Shown here: one piece after another, positions 19,359 through 27,572 of the stretch
Layout of the letters: each line of letters starts with the position of its first letter
How positions within the stretch are numbered: position 1 is the first letter of the stretch
DNA from: CAWBJP01 sp963789165
GTDB lineage: Bacteria; Actinomycetota; Acidimicrobiia; IMCC26256; BP-133
Direction of reading: 5' to 3'
DNA length: 64,000 bases
NCBI GenBank assembly: GCA_963789165.1
Contig: CAWBJP010000001.1
Location: forward strand, 124,001 to 188,000
The notes under the pieces: generated by a model
What the model saw: the letters and a program-made list of their open reading frames with translations, nothing else
Told to the model about the DNA's origin: nothing
The model's database searches: none
Made by a program: the position numbers and the translations under genes

Positions 19359-21383
19359 ATGCTGAAGCCGTCGAGGAAGCACACCTCACCCCCTACCCGT
19401 CGAGTCGCCGTCGCGGTGGTCGCCGCCCTGATGGCGCTGGGCGCGGTAACGAGCCGTGCCGTGACCGGATCGGAGCAACCGGGGTCGATCACCTCGGTGG
19501 CCGGGGCCACGGTCGACTCCCGGCAATACGGGTTCTCGGGCGACGGCGGACCGGCCACCTCGGCGCAGCTGTACCACCCCCGTGCCCTCGCCTTCGACCG
19601 GGCCGGGAACGTCTACGTCGCCGACACCCTCAACCAGCGCATCCGCAGGATCGACGCGGCGGGAACTATCAGCACCGTGGCCGGCAGCGGCGTGGAGGGC
19701 TTCGCCGGCGACGGCGGACCGGCTCTCGAGGCAGCCGTGAACCAACCGCACGGGGTGGCGGTGGACGCGGCCGGCAACGTCTACATCGCCGACAGCGCCA
19801 ACCACCGGATCCGGCGCGTCGACGGCCAGGGGGTCATCACCACCGTGGCCGGCAACGGCACCCCCGACGCCACCGGCGACGGCGGCCCCGCGAGCGCCGC
19901 CCTGGTGAAGGACCCCAAGACACTGGCCACCGATGCCGAGGGCAAGAACCTCTACATCGCCGACACCGGGAACAACCGCATCCGCCGGATCGACCTCGAG
20001 AGCGGGATCATCACCACCGTGGCCGGCCTGACGCGCGCCGGCGCCGAAGGTGACGGCGGCCCGGCCGGGCGGGCCGCGCTGAACTCGCCCCGGGGGTTGT
20101 GGCTGACCCGGGAGGGCACCCTCTACATCGCCGACACGGACAACCACCGCATCCGCAAGGTGGACGCCGACGGGACGATCACCACCGTGGCCGGCACCGG
20201 GACAGCCGGGTTCAGCGGCGACGGCGGGCCGGCCGGCCAGGCCCAGCTCAACGATCCCCGGGCGGTGGCCGTCGACGCGTCGGGCAACATCTACATCGGA
20301 GAGGAGCTCGGCCAGCGCATCCGCCGCGTGGACCCGACCGGCACCATCACCACCATCGCCGGCAACGGCACCGCCGGGTTCGCCGGCGATGGCGGACCGG
20401 CCAGCGCGGCCCAGGTCGATCACCTCCGGGCGCTGAGCGTCGACCGGCACGGAAACCTGTGGGCCGCCGATACCTTCAACAACCGGGTCCGGGTCATCTC
20501 GGCCCCGGCCGGCGCCGGCGCGGCCCCGACATCGACCACCTCCACCACGGTGGCCGCCGCCCCGCCGCCGACGTCCCCTCCCACCACCGCACCGCCACCG
20601 CCGCCCCCCGCGCCGCGCCGTTCCGGTTACTGGATGCTCGGCTCCGACGGGCGGATCTTCGCCTTCGGCGACGCCAAGACGCTGGGCGACGCCTCCACCC
20701 AGCTGCCCCCCGAAGCCAAGGCCGTCCACCTCGAGCCCACCCCGTCCGCCAACGGCTACTGGATCCTCGACAACCGGGGCGATGTCTTCGCCTTCGGCGA
20801 CGCGCCCGCACTGGGCGGCGTCTCCGCCTCCGAGCTCAAGAAGGGCGAGAAGGTGACAAGCCTCTCGTCCACGAAGTCGGGCCGGGGTTACTGGATCTTC
20901 ACCAACCGGGGCCGGGTCCTGACCGTGGGCGACGCCACCCACTTCGGGGACGAGTCCGACGCCAACCTGAACGGGCCCGTCCTCAACTCGGTGGCCACCC
21001 CGAGCGGGCTCGGGTACTACCTGGTCGCCTCCGACGGCGGGGTCTTCACCCACGGGGACGCCCGCTTCCACGGCTCCATGGGCGGCACGCCGCTCAACGC
21101 CCCGGTCGAGTCGCTGGTGCCCAACGGCGACCGGGCCGGCTACTGGCTCGTGGCCTCCGACGGGGGGATCTTCTCCTTCGGCAGTTCACCCTTCCGGGGA
21201 TCTCTGGGCGACAAGAAGCTCAACAAACCCGTCGTCGGCATGGTGCGCTACGGCAACGGCTACCTGATGGTCGCCGCCGACGGAGGCATCTTCAACTTCT
21301 CCGACCGGCCCTTCTCCGGATCTCTCGGCGACGACCCGCCGTCGCGGCCCATCGTGGCGGTGGCCACGCTCGACACCCCCTGA
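19359..21383 (+). CDS. Secreted double-propeller protein: six NHL repeats plus six GYWLVAxDGG repeats
   Basis: Exported 674-aa protein. ATG 19359 follows AAAGGAGA. A basic N-terminus leads into a hydrophobic helix (VAVAVVAALMALGAV), a signal peptide or anchor. Residues about 40-380 contain six NHL-type repeats, each GFxGDGGPA ... NxYIADTxNxRIRRID ... ITTVAG, predicted to form a six-bladed propeller. A Thr/Pro linker of about 35 residues follows (TTSTTVAAAPPPTSPPTT). From about residue 423 come six copies of a second 40-44-residue repeat (GYWMLGSDGRIFAFGDA and variants). No enzyme domain is seen, so binding or surface adhesion is more likely than catalysis. The second repeat is shared with genes at 31943 and 57312. 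Confidence 0.85.
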   Translation: MLKPSRKHTSPPTRRVAVAVVAALMALGAVTSRAVTGSEQPGSITSVAGATVDSRQYGFSGDGGPATSAQLYHPRALAFDRAGNVYVADTLNQRIRRIDAAGTISTVAGSGVEGFAGDGGPALEAAVNQPHGVAVDAAGNVYIADSANHRIRRVDGQGVITTVAGNGTPDATGDGGPASAALVKDPKTLATDAEGKNLYIADTGNNRIRRIDLESGIITTVAGLTRAGAEGDGGPAGRAALNSPRGLWLTREGTLYIADTDNHRIRKVDADGTITTVAGTGTAGFSGDGGPAGQAQLNDPRAVAVDASGNIYIGEELGQRIRRVDPTGTITTIAGNGTAGFAGDGGPASAAQVDHLRALSVDRHGNLWAADTFNNRVRVISAPAGAGAAPTSTTSTTVAAAPPPTSPPTTAPPPPPPAPRRSGYWMLGSDGRIFAFGDAKTLGDASTQLPPEAKAVHLEPTPSANGYWILDNRGDVFAFGDAPALGGVSASELKKGEKVTSLSSTKSGRGYWIFTNRGRVLTVGDATHFGDESDANLNGPVLNSVATPSGLGYYLVASDGGVFTHGDARFHGSMGGTPLNAPVESLVPNGDRAGYWLVASDGGIFSFGSSPFRGSLGDKKLNKPVVGMVRYGNGYLMVAADGGIFNFSDRPFSGSLGDDPPSRPIVAVATLDTP

Positions 21384-21393
21384 GGAGGCGGAC

Positions 21394-21735
21394 ATGAGAT
21401 TCGCCCACTCGGCCCAGTTCGCCGTGTCGCTCGTCGGCCACGTCACCGCCGACCCCGAACCGCGGGTGGTCGGCGACGTCGAGGTGTCCGCCTTCAGCCT
21501 CACCGTGCCCCGGGAACCGGAGGACCTCGACGGCGGCACCTTTCCGGTCCACGTCGTCACCCCCGGCTCCCCGGCACGCGAGGTGGCCGAGAAGCTGGTC
21601 GAGGGCTGCTGCGTGCGGGTCTCGGGCACCCTCGACGTGGGTCAGTGCCCGACGCCGGGCGGAGACCGCCAGTGGGGCCTGCAACTGGTCGCCGACGAGA
21701 TCTCGGTGGAGGAGATCGACGTGGGCGACGCCTGA
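21394..21735 (+). CDS. Single-stranded-DNA-binding-protein-like OB-fold protein
   Basis: A 113-aa protein with the SSB pattern: LVGHVTADPEPR near the N-terminus, FSLTVPREP in the middle strand, PVHVVTPGSPAREVAEKLVEGCCVRVSGTLDVG and a final strand ADEISVEEI. It lacks the long disordered linker and acidic tip through which replicative SSB recruits partners, so it is probably a minor paralogue or an OB-fold protein with another ligand. It begins ten bases after the propeller gene and may be cotranscribed with it. It ends immediately before the convergent diiron gene. Confidence 0.6.
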   Translation: MRFAHSAQFAVSLVGHVTADPEPRVVGDVEVSAFSLTVPREPEDLDGGTFPVHVVTPGSPAREVAEKLVEGCCVRVSGTLDVGQCPTPGGDRQWGLQLVADEISVEEIDVGDA

Positions 21736-22823
21736 CTAGTAGGCGACGGCCAGCTCGGTGGCGGTGTCGTCCCAGTGCTCGAAGGCGATGACCCCGAGCT
21801 CGGTGAAGCGCTGCCGCAGCCAGCCGTCGGCCGCGTCGAGCAGACCGAGCTTGCGGCAGTTGGGCACGATCTTGGAGAACAGCATCTGCTGGAACATCTG
21901 ACGCTGGGGGGCCTCGAGCAGGACCTTGGTGGTCTTGCGCACATCGCAGCCCATCCGCTCCCACACCTCCTGCTGGAGGAAGCGGTCCCGCATGCGGAGG
22001 GCGGCCTCGAAGGCGAACTCCTGGCGCTCGCGGATCTCGGCCGCTGAGAGCTGCGTGTAGAACTCCTGGAGCGACAACACGCCGAAAGCGACGTGGCGGG
22101 CCTCGTCGGCCATGACCAGGCGCAGGAGCTCCTTGAGGAGGGGCTCGGTGGTCATCTGGGAGATGAACCCGAAGGCGGCCAGGGCCAGGCCCTCCACCAT
22201 GATCTGCATGCCGAGGTAGGTCATGTCCCACCGGGGGTCGGCGATGATGTCGTCGAGCAGCATCCGCAGGTGGGCGTTGATGGGGTAATGCCCGGAGAGC
22301 TTCTCGTCGAGGTACTTGGAGAAGACCTCGACGTGGCGGGCCTCGTCCACCACCTGGGTGGAGGCGTAGTACTTGGCGTCGATCCAGGGCACGGTCTCGA
22401 CGATGCGGGCCGTGCACAGCAGGGCCCCCTGCTCGCCGTGGAGGAACTGGGACAGCATCCAGTTCTGCGACTCGATCCCGAAGGCCAGCCATTCCTTGTC
22501 GCCCCAGGTGACAAAGGGGGTGCCGGACAGGTCACCGGGAGGCAGGCCCTCGCCGCCGCCACCGAGCATGAGACCGCCGTTGGCGGCGGCGTTGGCGATG
22601 ACCACCGCCTCCTGGTCCACCTCGGTGTCCCACGGGAGGTCGGTCTGGGCGTCCCATTGCGAGTGCTTGGCCTTCTCGTACAGCTTGCCCGAGCCGGGGG
22701 CGGCACCGGTCGTAGTCCCAGGTGAAGTGGGTGTCGAAGCTCGGAGGCCACTTCGTGGGCCGTGCTGGCGGTGTCGGTGTTGGTGATGGCCAGGATGGCG
22801 TCGATGTCGTTCACGTCACGCAT
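21736..22823 (-). CDS. Ferritin-like diiron protein, AurF/desaturase-like, two frameshifts
   Basis: Helical ferritin-like protein of about 362 aa, related to diiron N-oxygenases or acyl desaturase-like enzymes. Iron-binding motifs are visible as two EARH boxes (VDEARHVEVFSKYL and ADEARHVAFGVLSL) with acidic partners in upstream helices. The true start is ATG 22823 (MRDVNDIDAILAITNTD), and a conserved stretch reads LYEKAKHSQWDAQTDLPWDTEVD just before the long intact part. Frameshifts lie at about 22745 and 22705. The start overlaps the stop of the TetR gene by eight bases, so the two are cotranscribed and the regulator probably controls this enzyme. The substrate is unknown. Confidence 0.75.
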
Positions 22824-23441
22824 GGGGATCCTCCTGTTCCCCCGGGGACACCCCGGTCCCGGTGACAGCCGGGGCGACGAAGTCGGAGACGATCTGGAGC
22901 ACGGCTGCTTCCCCTCCACGGACGGAAGGTCGGTTGGAGGGGTGCAGCCGTAGGAGAGGACGATGCGGGCCAGCCACTCCCCGACCCGGCGGGCCTGGGT
23001 CGACGGGAGGAACCGGCCCAGGTGGGGAGCCACGGTCTCGGACAGGTGGGCCAGCAGCCGGTCGGCGCCGGCGAAGCAGAGGTGGGGCAGGACCGAGCCG
23101 GGCTCATGGGCCAGGAGAAACTGCAGGCCGGTGTGCCCGGCGAACTCCCGGGCCCCGAAGCCGGCCGCGGCGGCCAGCGCATCCTCCAGCGTCGCCACCT
23201 CGGCCAGGGCTTCGTCCAGGCCGGCCCGAAGGCGGGCCGCCTCGGCGGCCACCACGGCGGCGAGCAGCACCTGCTTCCCCGGGTAGTAGCGGTACAGGGT
23301 CGCCCGGGAGCAACCGGCTTCCCGGGCCACATCGTCGAGGGTCAGCTTGGCCAGGCCGTAGCGGGCCACCAGCCGGAGCGTGGCGTCGGTTATCCGTCGG
23401 TCCAGGGCGGGCTCTGCACTGGTCACCGTCTCGAACACCAT
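22816..23441 (-). CDS. TetR-family regulator, one frameshift
   Basis: Transcriptional repressor with a normal N-terminal helix-turn-helix: ITDATLRLVARYGLAKLTLDD, then VAREAGCSRATLYRYYPGKQVLL (read in two pieces). The ligand-binding domain (residues 60-200) is hydrophobic and family-variable. A frameshift at about 22910 follows DLPSVEG; the rest continues AVLQIVSDFVAPAVTG to TGA 22816. It overlaps the diiron gene by eight bases, implying translational coupling. A dyad just upstream of its start may be its own operator. The ligand cannot be inferred. Confidence 0.82.
22842..22856. repeat. CCGGGGACACCCCGG palindrome within the TetR 3' end
   Basis: A copy of the G4-ACA-C4 element, here inside the last codons of the frameshifted TetR gene, giving a 6-bp stem with an ACA loop. 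Confidence 0.5.
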
Positions 23442-23452
23442 TGCTGAGATGG

Positions 23453-23471
23453 TAAGACGGTTTTTGTCTCA
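23453..23471. promoter_or_regulatory. Possible TetR operator
   Basis: AAGAC-N7-GTCTC, an imperfect dyad 12 bases upstream of the TetR start in a locally AT-rich patch. TetR regulators often bind such dyads at their own promoters, but the symmetry is partial, so this is a weak call. Confidence 0.3.
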
Positions 23472-23556
23472 TCGTCAAGTGGCGTCGCATCCGGTTGTCA
23501 AACACCACTAATCACGTCTATAACAGTGACCAACTCTGGTTTGACAGGAGGCGGAG

Positions 23557-23976
23557 ATGAGGCGGAGCAGCATCTTCCTGGCCGTGGCGCTGACGTTGGC
23601 GACGAGCGTGCCCGCCCTGGGCGCCCAGGACGACCCCAAGGACGAACCGGCAACCGACAACAAATCCGAGACGTGCCCCGGCCACCGGGACGACCCCCGT
23701 CCGCAGGTGGTGGGCACCGACGCCGACGACGTGCTCTTCGTCCCCGAGGGCAGCATCGGGTGCGGCCTGGCCGGCGACGACCTTTTGCGGGCCGATCGCC
23801 ACGGGAACACCCGGCTCTTCGGAGGCGACGGCGACGACGTCTTCTGCGCCGAGAACAACGACGCCGACGGCATCCACGGGGGCGAGGGCGAGGACCGGGC
23901 CCGCAGCGACGAGAACGACAACGTCCGCGAGGTGGAGGGCGACACCGTCCTCATCGGCTGCGTCGCCCGGCGCTAG
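23557..23976 (+). CDS. Small secreted acidic protein with calcium-binding-like repeats
   Basis: A 139-aa exported protein. ATG 23557 follows GGAGGCGGAG. The signal peptide is MRRSSIFLAVALTLATSVPALG. The mature part is very rich in Asp and Gly, with GTDADDVLF, GGDGDDVFC and GGEGEDRARSD, which resemble haemolysin-type (RTX) nonapeptide calcium repeats although irregular. Four cysteines (in TCPG, GCGL, FCAE, GCVA) could form two disulfides. Function unknown; calcium binding is an inference from the repeats. It is divergent from the TetR gene and convergent with the next TetR gene. Confidence 0.7.
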   Translation: MRRSSIFLAVALTLATSVPALGAQDDPKDEPATDNKSETCPGHRDDPRPQVVGTDADDVLFVPEGSIGCGLAGDDLLRADRHGNTRLFGGDGDDVFCAENNDADGIHGGEGEDRARSDENDNVREVEGDTVLIGCVARR

Positions 23977-23982
23977 CGGTCT

Positions 23983-24565
23983 CTAGACAGTCGGGCGGAG
24001 AATGCCGGCCAGGAGCTGGCCGCGCACGAGATCGGCCGTCTGCTCCGGATCTTCGAGGTCCCAGGCGCCGGGAGCGCTGATCCACGACAGCAGCATGCGG
24101 GCCAGGAAGTCAGCGGCCCGTTCCACCTCGACACCGGGGCGCAGCCGTCCCGCGGCCCGCTCCTGCTCCAGGTAGGGCACCAGGAACCCGCCCACCAGGG
24201 GGAGGATCCGGTCCGAGGAGACGGTCAGCACGGGCAGGAGACGGTGCGGCTCGGTGGCCAGCACCCGTTGCAACACCTCGTGAGCGGCCACCGCCCGGTG
24301 GGCGAAGCGCAGCGCCTCGTCCACCAACGAGGCCAGGTCGGAAGCGGCGGCCACCGCCTCCCCCAGGCGGTGGAAGAAGCGGCCCATCTCCCAGGCCACG
24401 ACATCGGCCACCACCTGGTCGCGGCCCACCGGGGAAGTACCGGTAGATCGTGGCCCGGGACACCCCCGAAGCGCGGGCCACGTCGTCGACCGTGGTCTTG
24501 GCCATCCCGTAGCGACCGATGCAGACCAGGGCCCCCTCCATCACCCGGTCCCTGACGTCGCTCAC
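23983..24565 (-). CDS. Second TetR-family regulator, one frameshift
   Basis: The N-terminus reads MSDVRDRVMEGALVCIGRYG then MAKTTVDDVARASGVSRATIYRYFP, a standard TetR helix-turn-helix. The frame shifts at about 24430 at a run of G, and the C-terminal regulatory domain continues in the other frame (VADVVAWEMGRFFHRLGEAV) to TAG 23983. Total of about 194 codons is normal. It is divergent from the LigC-type ligase gene and 53 bases away from it. It resembles the regulator at 22816-23441 only in the DNA-binding domain. Confidence 0.8.
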
Positions 24566-24618
24566 GAGTGTGACGCTACGCCTGGCAAACTCACACCCTG
24601 CTTTTTTGGACCTACCCG

Positions 24619-25673
24619 GTGATGCCCCCCGTTTCGCCCATGCTGGCCAAACTGGCCCGGGAGCTGCCTCCCGCCGAGGGCATGCTGTTCGAGCCCAAGT
24701 GGGACGGGTTCCGCTGCATCGTGTTCCGGGACGGCGCCGAGGTCGAGCTGGGCAGCCGCAAGGAGAAACCCATCACCCGGTACTTCCCCGAGCTGGTCGA
24801 TCCGTTGCGGGACCAGCTGCCCGAGAAGTGCGTCCTCGACGGCGAGATCGTCATCGCCGGTACGGCCGGACTCGACTTCGACGCCCTCCTCCAGCGCATC
24901 CACCCGGCCGATTCCCGCGTCCGCCTCCTGGCCGAGCAGACGCCGGCCTCCTTCGTGGCCTTCGATCTCCTCGCCGTGGGCGACGAGGATCTCCGGCCCG
25001 CACCCCAGGGCGAGCGCCGACAGCGCCTGGAGGCGGTGCTGGCCGGCGCCCGCCCGCCGGTGCACCTCACGCCGGTGACCACCGACCGGGACGTGGCGGC
25101 CGAATGGTTCGCCGCCTTCGAGGGCGCGGGGCTCGACGGGGTGGTGGCCAAACCGGTCGGGCTCCCCTACCGGGAGAACGAGCGGGTCATGTTCAAGGTG
25201 AAGCATGAGCGGACGGCGGACTGCGTCGTGGCCGGCTTCCGCTGGCACAAGAGCGCGACCGGTCATCGGTTCGATGCTGCTCGGTCTCTACGACGGCGCC
25301 GGCGATCTGCATCACATCGGCGTCACGTCCGCCTTTCCCATGGCCCAGCGCAAGACGCTGGTCGACGTGCTCGCCCCCTACCGGGACAACGCCCTGGAAG
25401 GCCACCCCTGGGCGCGCCTGGGCCCAAGCGGGCGACGAGGGCACCCGGATGCCCGGAGGCCAGAGCCGGTGGAACGCGGGCCGGGACCTGAGCTGGGAGC
25501 CGTTGCGCCCCGAACTGGTGGTGGAGGTGCGCTACGACCATCTCCAGGGGGACCGGTTGCGCCACTCCGGCCAGTTCGTGCGCTTCCGGGACGACCGGGA
25601 TCCCCGCTCGTGCACCTACTCCCAGCTGGAAGAGGTGGCCCCAGCCGAGCTGGCCCGCATCTTCGGCGCCTGA
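24619..25673 (+). CDS. ATP-dependent DNA ligase, LigC/LigD ligase-domain type, frameshifted
   Basis: Adenylates itself and seals DNA nicks. The nucleotidyltransferase motif I is FEPKWDGFRCIVF (Lys as adenylation site, about residue 28), followed by LDGEIVI (motif III), FVAFDLLA, LDGVVAKP (motif IV) and MFKVKHERTADCVVAGFRWH (motif V). The OB-fold domain continues after frameshifts at about 25265 and 25430, ending RDDRDPRSCTYSQLEEV. Length of about 352 aa matches M. tuberculosis LigC rather than the three-domain LigD. No Ku, primase or nuclease domain is nearby, which argues for base-excision repair rather than end joining. Start GTG 24619 or ATG 24622. Confidence 0.87.
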
Positions 25674-25699
25674 AACACCCGGTGCGGTGCCGGGGGGGT

Positions 25700-25714
25700 G
25701 CGGGGTGTCCCCGC
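25700..25714. repeat. GCGGGGTGTCCCCGC palindrome
   Basis: Another copy of the G4-TGT-C4 element, a 6-bp stem with a TGT loop, between the ligase and the S4-domain gene. It could act as a terminator or translational insulator for the ligase transcript. Confidence 0.55.
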
Positions 25715-25739
25715 AAGAGGCCGTGCCACGATGGTGGGC

Positions 25740-26102
25740 ATGGAGGCGACCAGGGTCGACCGGTGGCTGTGGGCCGTGCGGCTCTACAAGACCCGCTCGG
25801 CGGCCACCGAGGCGTGCGCCGGCGGGCACGTGAAGGTCAACGGCGCCGCGGCCAAGCCGGCCACGACGGTGCGCGCCGGTGACCGGGTGGAGACCCGGCT
25901 CCACCACCGGGACCGGATCCTCGAGGTGGTGCGCATCGTCGACAAGCGGGTCGGGGCGCCCATCGCCGCCGAGTGTCTGGTGGACCACAGCCCGCCGGAA
26001 CCGCCGAAGGAGGAGTGGTTCCCCAACTTCTCCCGGGAGCCGGGCGCCGGCCGCCCCACCAAACGGGACCGCCGCAAGCTCGACCGCTTCCGGACCCGGT
26101 GA
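25740..26102 (+). CDS. S4-domain RNA-binding protein (Hsp15/RqcP-like)
   Basis: A 120-aa protein whose first half is an S4 RNA-binding domain: MEATRVDRWLWAVRLYKTRS, ACAGGHVKVNGAAAKP and VRAGDRVETRL. The basic tail (GRPTKRDRRKLDRF) is typical of the heat-shock protein 15 family, which binds the 50S subunit carrying peptidyl-tRNA in quality control. ATG 25740 is chosen because the S4 domain starts immediately after it. It lies on the plus strand, convergent with dapB. Confidence 0.85.
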   Translation: MEATRVDRWLWAVRLYKTRSAATEACAGGHVKVNGAAAKPATTVRAGDRVETRLHHRDRILEVVRIVDKRVGAPIAAECLVDHSPPEPPKEEWFPNFSREPGAGRPTKRDRRKLDRFRTR

Positions 26103-26111
26103 CCCGAGGGC

Positions 26112-26891
26112 TCAGAGTCCCAGCAGGCTGTCGAGCCCTACGGTGAGCCCGGGCCGGTCCGCCACCTGGCGGACGGCCAGCAGCACACCGGGCATGAACG
26201 ACGTCCGGTCGTAGGAGTCGTGGCGGATCGTCAGCGACTGGCCGGTCGTGCCGAACAGGACCTCCTGGTGGGCCACCAGACCCCGCAGGCGCACGGAGTG
26301 GACCCGGATGCCGGCCGGGCCTTCGCCGCCCCGGGCGCCCTCCAGGACGGTGCTCTTCGTGGGGTCGTCGCCCCAGGTGTCCTTGGCCTCGGCCAGGCGG
26401 GCGGCGGTGAGCAGGGCGGTGCCAGACGGGGCGTCGACCTTGTTGTCGTGGTGCAGCTCGATGATCTCGACGCTGTCCATCCACGGTGCGGCCAGGGCGG
26501 CCAGGCGCATCATGAGCACGGCCCCGATGGCGAAATTCGGCGCCACCACGGCGTTGCACCGACCCTGGCCGAACAGCTGGTCGAGCTCGGCCAGATCCTC
26601 GGGCGTCAGGCCGGTGGTCCCCACCACCGCGTGCACCCCGTTGGCCGCGCACCAGCGCAGGTTCTCCCGGGCGGCCGACGCCTGGGTGAAGTCGACGGCC
26701 ACCTCGGCGCCCGCCGCCCCCAACGCCTCCGCCGATCCGGCGATGGTCAGGCCCTCGACCTCGGCCCCGGCGCAGGGCGGATCCACCGCCGCCACCAGCT
26801 CCAGGTCGGCCGCCTCGGCCACCGCCGTACACACGGTGGCTCCCATCCGGCCCCCGGCGCCGAACACACCGACCTTGATCACCGGGCGCAC
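26112..26891 (-). CDS. dapB: 4-hydroxy-tetrahydrodipicolinate reductase
   Basis: NAD(P)H-dependent reductase of the diaminopimelate/lysine pathway. The dinucleotide-binding motif is VGVFGAGGRMG close to the N-terminus, and the catalytic/substrate motif is ELHHDNKVDAPSGTA, complete. TTGLTPEDL and APNFAIGAVLMM are also conserved. The start is taken as GTG 26891, one base after the stop of the upstream enzyme; GTG 26882 is also possible. About 259 aa, intact. It shares the pathway with dapF at the left end of the window. The M16-peptidase-to-dapB order is conserved in actinobacteria, here with one gene inserted. Confidence 0.94.
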   Translation of the reverse strand: MRPVIKVGVFGAGGRMGATVCTAVAEAADLELVAAVDPPCAGAEVEGLTIAGSAEALGAAGAEVAVDFTQASAARENLRWCAANGVHAVVGTTGLTPEDLAELDQLFGQGRCNAVVAPNFAIGAVLMMRLAALAAPWMDSVEIIELHHDNKVDAPSGTALLTAARLAEAKDTWGDDPTKSTVLEGARGGEGPAGIRVHSVRLRGLVAHQEVLFGTTGQSLTIRHDSYDRTSFMPGVLLAVRQVADRPGLTVGLDSLLGL

Positions 26892-26892
26892 A

Positions 26893-27570
26893 TCATTCGA
26901 TGATGTCCCGTTCGGCGAACGGGAAGCGGCCGAAGGTGTCCGCATAAGACTGCGGGTCGTCGCCCTCCCAGGCCAGCGCCGTCACCTGGGCCCAGCTCCG
27001 GCGGGAGTAGAGACAGCGCAACAGCTCGTAGGGGTCGGGCGCCGTCACTGTGGCCCCCGGCCCCGATGACCCGGCGACCCACTCCCGGTCCCCGGCCCGG
27101 AAGCGCAGGCCAGGCAGGCCGGCGGCGTCGAGTCGGGTCCCGAGCCCGAAGAGCACGATCTCAAAGGAGACGTCGATGGCGGCGGCGTCCCGGCCCCCGG
27201 GCCGCCCGGTGGCGCCCCGGATGTCCTGCTCGTGCATGTAGCAGTCGGCGACCATCCGCAGAACCGGGGGCGGGGCGGTGTCGAGCACCGGCTCCATGAT
27301 CTTGGAGTGGCCGGCCCATTCGGCCAGCACTTCCTCCAGCGACATCTCGCGGCGGGCGTCGACCTGGACGGCGGTCCAGGGATCAGTCCCCAATCCCTCG
27401 ATGTTGCCGGTCACGGCGTCGGCCGCCACTCCGGCCAGGTGCCCGACCAAGTCCCGGACACTCCAGGCTGGGGTGGTGGGCACCGCACCGTGGAGCTCAT
27501 CGGGGGACAGCGACCGCACCAGGGCCGCGACCCGCTCCCTCGTCTCGGCGTAGATCGCCCCGTTCCCCAT
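26893..27570 (-). CDS. Maleylpyruvate-isomerase-family (mycothiol-dependent type) protein
   Basis: A 225-aa DinB-like four-helix protein. The N-terminal domain pattern is LVRSLSPDELHGAVPTTP, WSVRDLVGHLAGVAAD, with the metal-ligand histidine in LVGHL and a later DCYMHEQDIRGA. These features place it in the family of mycothiol-dependent maleylpyruvate isomerases, common in actinobacteria and mostly of unknown substrate. It is wedged between the M16 protease (stop 27573) and dapB with gaps of one to two bases, so it is part of that operon. Nothing ties it to lysine synthesis. Confidence 0.82.
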   Translation of the reverse strand: MGNGAIYAETRERVAALVRSLSPDELHGAVPTTPAWSVRDLVGHLAGVAADAVTGNIEGLGTDPWTAVQVDARREMSLEEVLAEWAGHSKIMEPVLDTAPPPVLRMVADCYMHEQDIRGATGRPGGRDAAAIDVSFEIVLFGLGTRLDAAGLPGLRFRAGDREWVAGSSGPGATVTAPDPYELLRCLYSRRSWAQVTALAWEGDDPQSYADTFGRFPFAERDIIE

Positions 27571-27572
27571 GG

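Noticed and set aside
19386..21071. A 561-codon minus-strand frame opposite the double-propeller gene
   Set aside because: It mirrors the NHL repeats in antisense (Gly/Asp/His/Val-rich) and has no independent evidence.
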